A DNA stretch of 64,000 nucleotides from Aristolochia californica (GCA_029961685.1 JARWKL010000006.1:7029383-7093382); one strand, 5' to 3'; counted from the first letter of the stretch, positions 44,475 through 55,495 are shown. The notes: generated by a model not told the origin, from the letters alone. A program made the numbers and translations.

Positions 44475-45000
44475 GACTAATTCTCATTCCAGAAATGTGA
44501 CTATTTATGCTGAAGACTATGCTGCAATTCAGAAGCTGAAATCCTTATTGGATCAATCCTCTACTCCACCAGGCCCTACTGCTGCCACTACCATTGCCAT
44601 AGGTATGTATGCTTTCTTCCGCTTCAACCCCTTCCTCTTGGATCATTGACTCCGGGGCTTCCGAACACTTGTCAGATAACAAACACATGCTTCATTCATT
44701 GTCTCCATGTTTTCCTCATAAATTTGTCATTATTGCTAATGGTTCCCAAACGAGGTGCTTGGAAAGGATTTCTCCTCTCTTACGTCTATTCCTCTCCAAG
44801 ATGTGTTATTTGTTCCTCGATTTCCGTTAAATCTGCTCTCTATTAGTCAATTAACCAAACAATTGAATTGTTCTGTCACCTTCTTACCATCTTTGTGTAT
44901 ATTTCAGGATCTAACTACAAAATAGGTAATTGGTGGCGACCATGAAAAAGGGGATTTATACTATTTTATTCTTCCACCAGTAGCTGCTATTTCATCCACT
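44475..45000 (+). pseudogene. Third copia protease, broken
   Basis: Contains WIIDSGASEHLSDNKHM with the intact DSGAS active site, FPHKFVIIANGSQT, and after frameshifts LSKMCYLFLDF, SALYLSVN-type words and GLYYFILPP. The copia protease cleaves the gag-pol polyprotein. The frame changes at about 44770 and a stop lies in the QLTKQLNCSVTF segment. Confidence 0.82.
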
Positions 45001-45720
45001 ACATCCAAGGCTCAACTGTGGCACAACCGGTTTGGTCATCTCTACCTTGTCACTTCGTTCTTTAGTTCCATCTCTCAAATCTTTGTCTAATTTCAATTGT
45101 GAGGCATGTCAATTAATTAAGCATGTTAGGAGTGCATATTCTCCTCGTCTTACAACTACCAATACTGCTCCATTTGCATTAATACATTCTGATGTATGGG
45201 GCCCTTTAAAGGTCTCTAACATTTCTCAGGTTCAATATTTTGTTACTTTTGTGGTCGATTTTACCCGAGTGACTTGGTTGTTTTTGTTTAAAAAATGATC
45301 AGAAATTCTTTCTATTTTTAAAAACTTTCATGCAATGGTTCTAATGCAATTTGGAAAAAAAATTCAAATCCTTAGATCCGATAATGCTAAGGAATATTTG
45401 TCTAATGAGTTTAACTCATTTTGTGAGGGTAATGGGCTTCTTCATCAAACATCATGTGCCTATACCCCTCAACAAAATGGTGTTACTGAAAGAAGGAATT
45501 GTCACCTCCTTGAAGTTGCTCGAGGCCTCCTCTACTCCATGAAGGTACCCTACTTTTATTGGCCTCATGCTATTCTTACAACATGCTTTCTCATCAATAG
45601 GTTACCTTCATCAGTACTTAGAAATCAAACTCTGTATTCTGTTTTGTTTCATGGTGAAGATCCATTTTCTCTTCCTCTTAAAGTATTTAGTTGCACGTGG
45701 TTTTGGTCATGATACTTCAC
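45001..45720 (+). pseudogene. Third copia integrase, nearly complete
   Basis: Zinc-binding region: LWHNRFGHLY, then NCEACQLIKHVRSAYSPR. Catalytic core: FALIHSDVWGPLKVSNISQV (first Asp), YFVTFVVDFTRVTWLFLFKK, a stop, KIQILRSDNAKEYLSNEF (second Asp), LLHQTSCAYTPQQNGVTERR (Glu) and NCHLLEVARGLLYSMKVPYF. The DD-E triad is preserved. One stop (TGA at 45297) and a frameshift after SLPLKVF break it. Confidence 0.88.
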
Positions 45721-46150
45721 CACATATAAATAAACTTGATTCTCGATCTCTGAGATGTATTTTTTTGGGGTCTTCTCGAACTCAAAAAGGATATACTTGT
45801 TATAATCCTACACTTCGGAGGTTGACGGTATCTCGGGATGTGACTTTCTTTGAAGACACTTCATTCTACTCACATGAGGCTCCTCCAGGGTTTACATTTC
45901 CTCCTACCATTCCATGCCCACTTGTGCCATTTAGTGAAGATATTACTCAATCCCTTGAAGCATTGGTCATCCCCTCACTTGTGGAATTATCCGATCCACC
46001 TGAGGTAAGTCTTTCTCCTACTCCTCCTATTGCATTACGAAAGGAAACCCGTTTTTGTGCTACATCTCATCCAATTGCCAATTTTATGTCTTCTCATCAC
46101 TTATCTTCTGAGTGTTTCAGTTTCTTGCTTCTCTTTCGTTTGTTTCCATA
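45721..46150 (+). pseudogene. Third copia integrase C-terminus and linker to RT
   Basis: SRSLRCIFLGSSRTQKGYTC, YNPTLRRLTVSRDVTFFEDT and a Pro-rich linker (PPGFTFPPTIPCPLVPF) lie in the frame 45567-46175. This is the standard region between integrase core and RT in copia. Confidence 0.8.
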
Positions 46151-47100
46151 CCACTATCCTATCAGGAGGCTCTAAAGCATCCAGGATGGAAGGCGGCTGT
46201 GGATGAAGAAATGCATGCGTTATATGAAAATCAAACATGGACATTGGCATCTCTCCAAAAAGGGAAAAGACTCATTGGTTGCATATGGGTCCTTTCGGTG
46301 AAACACAACCCAGATGGGTCGGTTGCTTGCCTTAATGCATGCCTTGTTGCAAAAGGTTATACTCAGTGCTATGGGATAGATTATGAAGAGACTTTCTCTC
46401 CGTTTGCAAAACTGAACTCGGTACGTATCAACCTCTCTAATGCTGCTAACTCATCCTAACTAGTATATCAACTCGATGTAAAAAATACATTTTTAAATGG
46501 TGATATATGCAAAGAAATTTATATGGATCAACCACCAGGATATGTGGTTGAGGGGGAGTCCGTATGCCGGTTAAAGAAATATTTATATGGGCTTAAACAG
46601 TCCCCTCGGGCCTGGTTTGATAAATTTAGTCAAGCGCTTCTATGATTTGGCTTTCATAGGTACTCGATTGATCACTCAATATATGTTAAAGATACTATAA
46701 AAGGGAAGATATTATTGGTTGTGTATGTTGATGATATTATCTTGATTGGGAATGATGCTCATAATATACAAGAAGTGAAGAATATGATATGTCAAGAGTT
46801 CAAGACAAAAGATTTGGGTAAGCCCAAAAAATATTTGAGCTTACCCAAATCTTTTGTGGGTAAGCTCAAATATTTTTCAGGTATAGAAGTCCTTCAGTCA
46901 AACCATGGGATAGTATTATTTCAAATAAAATATGTCTTGGATCTTCTTGAAGAAACATGAATTAAGGGTTGTAGACCAGTTGATACACCTATGGATGTGA
47001 ATGAAAAATTGTGTACCACAACTGGAGAAGATGTTGACACTGTCAAATATCAAAGACTTGCGAGAAAATTGAGCTATCTCACGATAACTAGGCCAGATAA
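46151..47100 (+). pseudogene. Third copia reverse transcriptase, YVDD retained
   Basis: KHPGWKAAVDEEMHALYEN, LIGCIWVLSVKHNPDGSVAC, YGIDYEETFSPFAKLNSVRI, VYQLDVKNTFLNGDICKEIY, KKYLYGLKQSPRAWFDKFS, then LLVVYVDDIILIGNDAHNIQ with the catalytic YVDD, and LQSNHGIVLFQIKYVLDLLE. Three stops are visible (46457, about 46644, about 46958). Between KDLGK and LKYFSGIE there is an in-frame insertion of 14 residues. It is explained by a local inverted duplication at 46811-46880. Confidence 0.9.
46811..46880 (+). repeat. Local inverted duplication inside RT
   Basis: GATTTGGGTAAGC (46811-46823) is followed by its complement GCTTACCCAAATC (46839-46851). GGGTAAGCTCAAATATTTTT follows (46858 on). The middle is a reverse copy of about 31 nt of the adjacent sequence (AAAAATATTTGAGCTTACCC.. 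is the complement of ..GGGTAAGCTCAAATATTTTT). The net gain over the canonical copia RT is 42 nt, in frame. Confidence 0.85.
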
Positions 47101-47706
47101 ATCTTATGTTGTGAGTGTGGTAAGTTAAGTCATGCACAAACCACAAATTACCCACTGGCAAGTTTTGGAGAGAATACTATGATACCAAAAAGGTGCTCCA
47201 GGAAGAGGATTACTATATAGAAAACATGGTCACTTCAATATAGAAAGATTCCCAGATGCAGATTGGGTTGGATCACCCAATGATAGAAAATCTAAGTTTG
47301 GGTATTGTACCCTTGTTGGGGGGAACTTGGTCACATGGAAAAACAAAAAGTAAAACGTGGTTGCAAGATCTAGTGCTGAAGCATGATACCAAGCTATGAC
47401 CACACTGTAAGTGAACTTTTATGGATAAAGACTCTTCTTACTAATTGGGATTTTATAAAGGAGGCTCTATGGGCCAACATTGTGATAATCAAGCAACTAT
47501 TCATATTACGTCAAATCTAGTTTTTCATGAAAGAACTAAACATATTGAAGTGGATTGTTATTTTATACGGGAAAAGTTTCAAGCAGGAATAATTTATCTT
47601 ATGTTTCATCTCAAGAGAAATTACCTAATATCCTCACCAGACCGGTTACATCCAAAATTCTATCTTATATAGGTGGCAACCTGGGTATTTATGATGTAAG
47701 GGGGTG
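47101..47706 (+). pseudogene. Third copia RNase H and purine tract
   Basis: KGAPGRGLLYRKHGHFNIER, FPDADWVGSPNDRKSKFGY, GGNLVTWKNKK and, after frameshifts, [20 protein letters not shown] and [11 protein letters not shown] are readable. Several stops break it. TAAGGGGGTG at 47697-47706 is the purine tract before the 3' LTR. Confidence 0.85.
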
Positions 47707-48087
47707 TGGTTGAAGATGGGCTCAAGCCCACAAGCTCAAGGCTAGAAGCCCACACGTCAAAGGAGTGGCAAAATGGTTATTTATGGTATGTTCCATAAGG
47801 ATGGCATGAAGATGTTAATATTAGTATGTTTTTTAATCTATTGAGTTGTAGCCCTCAGGGCTTTATATCACTATAAATATGAGTATTGGCTAAGAGGTAA
47901 GGCATTCAATCCTTCCCCTCTCTTTGAGAAATCGTCTAGCCACCCTCTCTTCTCCCTTGACGCATTCTCTCCTTCCCTTAATCCAAACTCTCCTCTCTAA
48001 CGTCCTTCTCCTTTCTCCCTCTTCTTTCTCTTCTCTCATTCTTCCACGTTAACCTAGAGTCATTCTCATGGAGTCCTAACTTCTATA
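47707..48087 (+). repeat. 3' LTR of the third copia
   Basis: 381 bp. Its start TGGTTGAAGATGGGCTC and end CTTCTATA differ slightly from the 5' LTR (TGTTGGAAG.., CTTCTACA). A small deletion (..GATGTAAATACGTTGTCTTAG.. to ..GATGTTAATATTAG..) gives the 9-bp length difference. Confidence 0.9.
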
Positions 48088-48545
48088 GTAGTGATTGTAA
48101 AGTCATATGAGACTCTACCATGGGTATTAAGTGAAACCTAGGAGACACTCTCCTTTATCTTTTTCCCAAAGACTTAAAGTTGCATTAGTTGTTGCTCGGT
48201 GTTTGTATTACCTCCATCATGACAGAGGCCTTCATCATGGCAATTTTAAGCCTACTAACATACTTCTAGTAGGCCCTGATCTCACTACTTAGCTGACTGA
48301 CTATGGACTCCGTCTCATGACTCCCATTGGGACAATTGAACAAATACTAAACTTAGGAAACCATGGGTTTTGAGCCCAAAGTCTGCCACTGCAATCCACC
48401 TAGTTCACTCATTTAAAGCTGATGTATATGCATTTGGTGTGATATTAATGGAGTTCTTAAAAAAAAGAAGTATTGGTGATATTATATCAGGTCAATCTAG
48501 TGGACCTCATAGATTAAGTGTGCATGTGGTCTAGTGAGGGACGTG
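48088..48545 (+). pseudogene. LRR receptor-like kinase (RLK) remnant, kinase core
   Basis: The sequence reads SFSQRLKVALVVARCLYYLH, HHGNFKPTNILLVGPDLTT, LTDYGLRLMTPIGTIEQILN and, after breaks, SFKADVYAFGVILMEF and RSIGDIISGQSSGPHR. These match the pseudokinase domain of plant LRR receptor-like proteins: the catalytic-loop HRD is naturally HGN and DFG reads DYG. Stops follow LTT and HGF. Only subdomains about VI to IX remain. The third copia is inserted directly upstream, and a related short block lies left of it at about 42230. Whether the rest of the gene exists nearby is unknown. Confidence 0.75.
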
Positions 48546-50242
48546 GTACAAATTGCCCACAAGAACCCACATAAATTTGTATTAGTTAGACTTATTCTAT
48601 ACTAGCTTATAAGATGTTATTAAATTAATATTTTTTTATTTTTTTCTCATCTTTTGGTTGTTAGGATCTTAAACAGCATCATGGGAAAAAAAATGAACGC
48701 TTAAAGAAGAGAGATATAGCTCTTAATGGATGCAAACATATCACTTTATTTCCTTTTTGTATCACCTGATGTATTTTTATTTATTTTTATAAAGAATGTT
48801 TTTAATGTAATTTTATTTTGTTAATTTAATGAATGTAAAATAATCGGGGAAATTTTTTATTACTGCATTCATGATGGACACAAGAAAACATGATTTTTTA
48901 TTTTATTTTTAGAACTCAATGTATTTTATTTTATGTAGTAAAGTTCTTTTGTTTTTATTTTATGCACAAAAAGACTAGTAAGTACTCAACAACTTCAACT
49001 ACGTTGGGTTTTAGGTTGGGGATGGGTTTTCTTGTACCCGACCTGTGTGCTTTTATACCCTTAATGTCCTTTAGAAAATGTATAAATGATATATATTGTA
49101 ATGACATAATAATATTATTTTATAAATATTTTAGGGATATTTAAGGAAAATTAAATATTTTAAACAAATTTGTACTCGAATGATAATGTCCAATGGCCTA
49201 AATATACAAAGTTTCATGTTATGAGATTTTTATCGTGTATTAATGTTTTTATAATTTTTAATTTTTTTATATTTTTAAAAAAATTACAGATCGAGCGAAT
49301 AGGGTTCAAGCAATGTGGTGATAGGTCAAGGATGGGTCAACAATGAGTCGGGGATTGATGGAAGATTCAAGATTAAATTAAGTTGGGGAGGAGGTAGGGG
49401 CAGATTATAAAGATGAGGCAACATGGTGGGGACAAGGTTGTTTTCATGTTTTTTTGGGGGTTCAATTTAGGTTTTGGAAAACCCGTCCCCGACCTAACTT
49501 GTGCCCACCCCTACCTATGGCCCAATCTACAGTTCATGTATGATAATAAAAACTCTAAAAAATTAATCTATAAATATGCTACTATATTGTATAAGTAAAG
49601 AATAATAAAAATTATAAGTAAAGAGGTTTTATTTTTAAGTACAATAACTTTTTACAAAGGTATATAAATTATTATGTTAGGAGGGTTGAGGTCTGATTAG
49701 GTTTGGAAAAAACCCTCCGAACCTCAAACTCGGTTGTAGTGTAAAATTTAAAACATGTCTTCTAGGTTTTTGGGTCAACTCGGGTCAAGTGGGGTCGAGT
49801 TCCCATGAATCCTGACTTGGTGCCCATCCCTAATTTTGAGTTACATTGCCCAAGTTGAATCAAGATTCAGTGAACTTGAGGTGAGTTAGTGGATCCGCCC
49901 CTAGAATAGAAGGGCCAAATCTGACTAGGGGTGAGCATCGGGTTGGTTCCACGGGAAACCCAACCTGATAGAAACCAAAAACCATGGGTTTGGGTCTTGG
50001 GTTGGGATGCGTTTTTCCAAGCTCGACCAGTGGGGACGAGACATGCATATAAAACAGGGTAGGAACTGGTCGGAGATGGGTCAAGTATAAAGAGGGGGTG
50101 CTCTGTGCTTTGGTTTAAATCGAGTTTATAGGGCTAGGATAGGGACAAGGTTGCAGGGACGGTGATTAGGTCGAGGCTAGGTTTGACATTTTTGGGTTTC
50201 TTTTTAGATTCAGGTTTTGGGGTTGGGTTCATGTTTCTAATT
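48546..50242. other. AT-rich non-coding DNA with hAT-like end motifs
   Basis: No gene. Phrases such as TGTGCCCACCCCTACC (49499), TGGTGCCCATCCCTA (49820) and TAGGGGTGAGCATCGGG (49925) resemble the (T)AGGGGTGGGCA ends of plant hAT-type elements. GGGTTGGGATG/GGTTGGGGATGGG motifs recur. I could not pair them into an element with target duplications. Confidence 0.35.
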
Positions 50243-51475
50243 TTTTTTAAAAATATATTGTTAAATAAGAAAATATCTAAAATCAATAATGAACAACGTT
50301 CATTAGATTAGAAGAAAGAATTTTCTAATAATTAATATATAAAATCATGTTTTATTATAATAAATAAAAGGTAATGAAACATGTACAACAGATTGGATTT
50401 TTAAAAACTAAAATATTTTTTTCCAAAACATTTTTTTAAATTAGAAATTTTCTTAAATCAATAATGAATGTGTTAATTAGAATAGAATTTTTTTAATAAT
50501 TAATACGTAAATTTATATTTTATTAGAATAAATAAAAAATTAGAAAACAAGTAAAACAAATAATGAATTTTAAAAAATTAAAAATTATAAAATTTTTATA
50601 ATTTTTAAATATATTTAATAAATAATAAAAGGTGTTAATAAAATTAGAATTTTTAATATTAACATATAAATTTTATAATTTGTTATATAAATATAAGGTA
50701 ATAAAAATGTACCAAAAAATAAGATTTTTAAAAATTAAAATATATTTTTACAAAATATTTGGTTAAATTATAAAATGTTTTAAATTAGTAACGAAAGGTG
50801 TTAATTAGATTGGAATTTTTTTGTATAAATATATAAATGCTTCATTTTATTATCATAAATAGAAGGTAATGAAAATGTAACAACAAATAAGATTTCTAAA
50901 AACTAAAATATTTTTTATGAATTATTTTTTAAATTAGAAAATATCTTAAATAAATTATGAAATTTTTAATTAGATTAGAAGGATATTTTTTAAATAACTA
51001 ATCTATTAATTTTTTATTTTATTATAATAAATAAAAGGTAATAAAACATGTACCAATAAATAAAATTTCTAAATTGTTTTTACAAAATATTTTATTAAAT
51101 TAGAAAATATCTTAACTTAATGATGAAAGGTGTTAATTAGAATAGGAGAAGATTTTTTAGTAATCAATATATAAGTTTTTTATTTCATTATAATAAATAA
51201 AAGGTAATAAAACTTGTACCAACAAATAAGATTTTTAAAACTAATATATGTTTTATAATATTTTAAATTAGAAAATATCTTAACTCAATACTTGAAGGTG
51301 TTAATTAGAACAAAAGAATATTTTTAAAAAATTAATATTCAAAATTAAAATTTTATTATAATAAATAGAAGGTGATAAAACATGTACCAAAAAATAAGAT
51401 TTCCAAAAAATAAAATTATTTTTTCAAAATAATTTTTAAAATTAGAAAATATGTTAAATCAACAATGAGAGGTGA
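50243..51475. repeat. AT-rich tandem array, about seven units of about 168 bp
   Basis: The phrase (A)AAAGGTAAT(A/G)AAA..TGTACCAACAAATAAGAT recurs near 50369, 50538 (degenerate), 50695, 50865, 51035, 51201 and 51369, spaced 157-170 bp. Each unit also has AATTAGAAAATATCTTAAATCAAT.ATGAA and GGTGTTAATTAGA.TAGAA. The array has no coding potential and is strongly AT-rich. The monomer is in the size range of plant satellite monomers, but the copy number here is small. Confidence 0.85.
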
Positions 51476-51576
51476 AAGGGAAAAAAGAGTAGGGCATATG
51501 TTCCACGATGGTGATGTAGCAATTTATGTGGCAGATAATGTGGGAGTGATGGGGATGTGGCAAATGACATAGGAGA

Positions 51577-51978
51577 TGTTACAGTCCCGGATCTGACACA
51601 AGGATTCTTTGGGAAGATCTGGGGTCTGCTACAGGTTACGGGTCTTCCAGGCATTACCGTAGGGGTAGTAGGAAGACATGGGGAAGATGAAAACGAAATA
51701 TCAAGCCTAAGGAAAGCTTGAAAACCCTAGAGCTCGTTGAGGAGAACTCTAAGCCTCTTTACGCTAGATTTAACCTAATTCTTAATACTTCAATGCTTGT
51801 ATTTCTCATTACTCTTACCCCTTAAATAGGGTTCACCCTGTTAGGGTTTACAATAAAATATTCCAAAAATATCCCTATTAATAAATAATTCCAAAAATAC
51901 CCCTATGACCTAAAACTGAAATAAAATAAAGTAAATTAAAGAAAAAACTAAAATAATAATGTTATTGCATGCATAACA
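51577..51978 (-). repeat. 3' LTR of the gene-capturing element
   Basis: 402 bp. It includes the AAAACCCTAGAGCTC block and, on the minus strand, TATTTAAGGGGTAAG, a possible promoter region. Confidence 0.9.
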
Positions 51979-52187
51979 TTACACCCCTCTCGGAAGACGA
52001 GCTTGTCCTCAAGCTCGGAAGTAGTGTCTGTATGTCGACGTCTTCATTGGTGCCCGAGTAGCATCCACCATAGCCATTTGCGCTCTCTGGACGCCCAAAA
52101 ACTGGAGCAAACTTTCTAGGATTTTTTTTTTCAGGTAGAGTGAAAAAATAAATAAATAAATAATTTACGTGGACATTCTACATTTCG
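51979..52187 (-). other. Purine tract and 3' interior
   Basis: On the minus strand the end of the interior reads GAGCTTGAGGACAAGCTCGT then TTCCGAGAGGGGTGTAA, the last being the plus-strand primer tract next to the LTR. Confidence 0.75.
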
Positions 52188-52628
52188 CTAGCCGGTAAAC
52201 AAATATTCGATAGCTGAGATAGATAGAGCCCGTGAAGCAGTGCTTGTTTGGAGTTGTATAAGGTGAGTTTTGAGGCTACTTTTATTTACAGGAATTTCTA
52301 CTATTGAAGCTAATAGGTTTCCACATGCGTCAAGCAAGACACTCTCCAGTGCTGCTACGGTGGCAAGTGCTGACACCAGAAAATTCAGCTCCTCTGCCCT
52401 TGACAGTAAATGATACATTGAGGAACCCATGGCTAGCACAACATGAACAACTAAACTAATGGAATCCTTCACCAGCTGTACATCTGCCCTCGCCCCATCC
52501 ATGATAGGAAGGTGGAGAGGACATGCTACCAATGCTGCAGTAGCCCCAGCCAAAGACAGTGAATGCTCTCTATCCCGTACAGCCCAATCATCAAGGTAGG
52601 TAATTTGATCAATAAGTAGTGAAGCCAA
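52188..52628 (-). pseudogene. Captured QWRF-family (AUG8/EDE1-like) C-terminal fragment
   Basis: A 146-codon open frame. QITYLDDWAVRDREHSLSLA, GATAALVACPLHLPIMDGA, AMGSSMYHLLSRAEELNFLV and LDACGNLLASI correspond in order to the conserved C-terminal domain of plant QWRF proteins. The family's words are QMxYLEEWALLDRDHSSSL, GATEALKASxLRLPV, AMASSICSLLSKVEEMNSLV and LLDQCKDLLS. These proteins act in the augmin complex on microtubules. Only the last 120 residues or so of the domain are present, so it is a captured piece. It overlaps the end of the chimeric frame by 20 nt in another frame. A shorter second copy (55331-55449) begins the duplicated unit. Confidence 0.82.
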
Positions 52629-54309
52629 CGTCCTGCCTGAGTTGCTGGAGGGTGCTCCTCTTCATGGGGACAGAATCAAGTTGCTGCTCATGTTTAACAG
52701 AAAATTGAAAGTCCAAGGTCTTGTCTTTGGTAGAGAGCTGAGGAAACTGTGAAGAGAGAGCAAAAATTCCGTAGGCTGGAGAGGTTTGGATGCCTTTGTC
52801 AGTGGGATTACCACTCCATTTTCCAGAAGTGTGCACCCAAGCACCTGCCATTCTTTCATCTTTATTCCAATCTGATTTCACCCACCAGAGTTGTTGGAGC
52901 CGCTCTCCTACCATTAGTTCCATTGAGTTGGGGTAGTGACCAAATCTGTTTGGTTCCAGAAACTCGCCGAGATGAAAATCTCTTGCCCTTTGCACTACTA
53001 CCATATCGTCGATTCTCTCACTAGAAGGTTCATACCACAAGAAATCTAACACGATTCCAATGCTGATTGGAATAGCAGCAGACCGAGTAGCAGTTACTGC
53101 ACTAATAGCAGAACCATACAACACAAATGCATCCTTAGTAGTAGATACAGGTGCCCAGTAGTAGAAGTTCTCAGGCTTGAGATCTCGGTGCATGATCTCA
53201 TGCGTAGGACACATCTGCACTACTGCCACAATGGTTGTGGTAACCCCAGCAGCAGTCCTTTCTGTAAAATGTCCCCGAGCAATCATACGATCAAACAAGT
53301 TACCTCCTGCACACAATTCCAGAACAAGATGCACGACAGTATCATCCTCGTAAGTAACCCTCAAACACACTATGTTTGGATGTTGAGGTAAATGCTTCAT
53401 AATCTCCACCAACATGCCACTTGGAGCCCACATAATCCCTCCGTGATAATTAAGCTCTTTCCCAAACAGAAAAGGAACAACTGCGTTGATCCCATTATCA
53501 ATGGCATGCAGCTCCCTCCATGACACTCCAGAAATTCCAACAAGTAACTGAGTCATGGAAATTCCAACAGAATTTCCAGCACTTCCTGTCAGCTGCACCT
53601 GGATGGTATCTTTAGGTAGCCGATACCTGTGGTAACTTTCCGGCACATCATGACTTCGCATTGTGCCAACAACACAATTCACAGTGCTAAAAGGCATAGC
53701 CATGTATACTTGCAGGCCACTTTGCAGGGCAGGTGTGCCTGAAGCACTCAATTTCTTATCCAATGCCATGTCCAAACCATGGACCTGTTTCTGTACACCA
53801 TATAGAGCTGCATAATATGTTGCAGTGTGTGGTTGCTGCTGGGGTGCCCATATCATCACTGCAATTGCAGCAGGAAAAGGAGAGAGCAGAAACATCTTGG
53901 CCTCATCAGCGCGAGCGCCATATGTCACTGCTGCAACTACTTTATGAATAAACAACACTGGTTGCAGCAGTGCCACTGGTGGCAGTACTGGTGGCTGCAG
54001 AACCGCAGCAACAGCACAAGATGATTTCTGGAAGAACCACGCGGCGGCAAAACTAGCACAATTAACCTCCACTACACCACCTTTCTCGAACCTCCCTCGA
54101 TACTCCTCTTGCACACGGTGGCAAACACTCTCCTGCACCCAATAAATGAACTCAGCTCTGCGAACAACAGGGTAGGCCTCAGGATGCAAGTCCCTTGGAC
54201 CATCCTTGACATCATCAATCATATCCCTCCCCTCATCCACATCGGCATCTACCTGCTGTGGTTGAGATTGGCTACTGATTTCCCATGCTGAAAACAGAAC
54301 CTGGATCAA
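52609..54309 (-). pseudogene. Chimeric 566-codon open frame (copy A): Fd-GOGAT, CDPK and calreticulin fragments
   Basis: Residue map. 1-80: unassigned acidic and charged segment, possibly Agenet-like around [20 protein letters not shown]. 172-250: ferredoxin-dependent glutamate synthase central region ([49 protein letters not shown]). 300-382: calcium-dependent protein kinase ([57 protein letters not shown]). 476-545: calreticulin N-domain ([53 protein letters not shown]). The kinase part lacks the ATP loop, the DFG motif and everything after it, so no activity is expected. The fragments come from proteins of chloroplast, cytosol and ER. The frame is open throughout, which is notable for junk fusions. 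The calreticulin part is in frame here but not in copy B. Confidence 0.85.
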
Positions 54310-54890
54310 CTCCCACCCATGACCTGGTGCAACAAATACATAGAAGAAGAAGCAAAAGACCCATGAGATTCATCATCAACGTCCAATTCTTCCACTCCAG
54401 TGGTTCCCTGTGGCTTCTGAACCAGAGTATCATCCATGATAATATCAACCTCAACCTGCTCGTCATGCAGTCCAAATCTACTGAAATGACAAACAAAAAA
54501 TCTCCATTCACCCTTTGGAGGATAAAAAGAAATAAATTTATCTCCTTGCCGTTGGTTCGTGATTCGAGATAATCTAAGAGGCGGATCTTGTTTGACTTTG
54601 TCTGAAACTTGTAATTTCTTTTGGAGTAGTAGTGTAACTTCAGCCGTCAACCTTTTATTTTTTGAAGCTGGCTTGGCACCGGGTTTGGTGCTGGAACCTA
54701 GTCCCACCATTTCTAAAACTAAAAGAAGATCATCTACAGGACCCCCATGAATACAGTGTCCCCGATTCATTGCATACCAGTACACGACATTTTTTCTTGG
54801 GCAATTCATCAAACAACTGCAATGCCTCATACATCTTCCCTTTCTTCCCCACAGATTGCAAAACAAATAGAGGACGTGTTCTAATACCAC
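54306..54890 (-). pseudogene. Captured PPR and NUP96/98 fragments (copy A)
   Basis: 194-codon frame. Residues 31-62 (NVVYWYAMNRGHCIHGG..) with the preceding words GKMYEALQLFDELPKK in the next frame match a pentatricopeptide repeat (GKMxDAxxVFDEMPxRNVVSWNAMI). Residues 66-155 (RLTAEVTLLLQKK, RITNQRQGDKFISFYPPKGE, WRFFVCHFSRFGL, VDIIMDD) match the end of the nucleoporin NUP96/NUP98 autoproteolytic domain, whose HFSRFGL motif is the hallmark. A one-base deletion (CCCACCCATG versus CCCACCCCATG in copy B) separates this frame from the downstream chimera, so copy A is broken where copy B is continuous. Confidence 0.78.
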
Positions 54891-55330
54891 TGCCTAATGA
54901 AGCAACCTGGTCCAGATAATAAGCAAAGGGAAGCAAGACTATGCAATCCACAAACAAAATTGTGAAAACTGCTTTGATCCTAAGATCAACCTCATTCAAA
55001 TCTCTCCAACGAATTCCAACAGGCAAATTAGTCAGGGACCACAATTGATAAGAAGAGGGAAAACTCGATTCCAATTTCTGAGACACATACCCACCACACC
55101 CTCAACGTCTAGAATAGCAACATCTGCAGTCTCTAATTCACCTTGCTTATCATGCAGGAGCATCCCAGTAAGCACAAACCGATATGAGAAATCCACCCTG
55201 CTGGTGGTCTCATCAACAGAAAGAATAAACAGCCCCACAATTTCAATTGGGCAACGACCATACACACAAGTATTGTGCGCATCAACATAAAAACAAAGTT
55301 CCTTCAAAAAAAATTTGCCGAGATGCTACC
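54891..55330 (-). pseudogene. Captured or element-derived coding segment, not recognised (copy A)
   Basis: Minus-strand frames read KELCFYVDAHNTCVYGRCPI, EIVGLFILSVDETTSRVDF and VLTGMLLHDKQGELETADVA, then WSLTNLPVGIRWRDLNEVDL. They look like real protein but I do not recognise the family. A frameshift at GVVG/MCLRN splits copy A. Copy B keeps one frame through this segment. Confidence 0.5.
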
Positions 55331-55495
55331 ATCCATGACAGGAAGGTGGAGAGGACATGCTACCAATGCTGCAGTAGCCCCAGCCAAAGATAGTGAATGC
55401 TCTCTATCCCGTACAGCCCAATCATCAAGGTAGGTAATTTGATCAATAAGTAGTGAAGCCAATGTCCTGCCTGAGTTGCTGGAGGGTGCTCCTCT

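Larger units (their letters stand above)
42389..48087 (+). mobile_element. Third Ty1/copia element, target duplication GTAGT
   Basis: The 5' LTR (42389-42778) and 3' LTR (47707-48087) share CTCAAGCCCACAAG.TCAAGG, AGAAGCCCACACGTCAAAGG and the end GAGTCCTAACTTCTA.A. The primer site TGGTATCAGAACATGG starts at 42779 and the tract TAAGGGGGTG precedes the 3' LTR. GTAGT lies at 42384-42388 and 48088-48092. All copia domains are present in order but carry several frameshifts and stops. Protein words are close to those of the inner copia at 32706-39448, so the two belong to related families. Their LTRs differ. Confidence 0.93.

Noticed and set aside
48960..49940. A complete hAT transposon
   Set aside because: Several GGGGTGGGCA-like ends are present but cannot be paired with matching 8-bp duplications, and no transposase is seen.
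50243..51475. Regular repeats that could suggest a CRISPR array
   Set aside because: Units are about 168 bp, degenerate over their full length, with no short constant repeat and unique spacer; the context is a plant nuclear genome.
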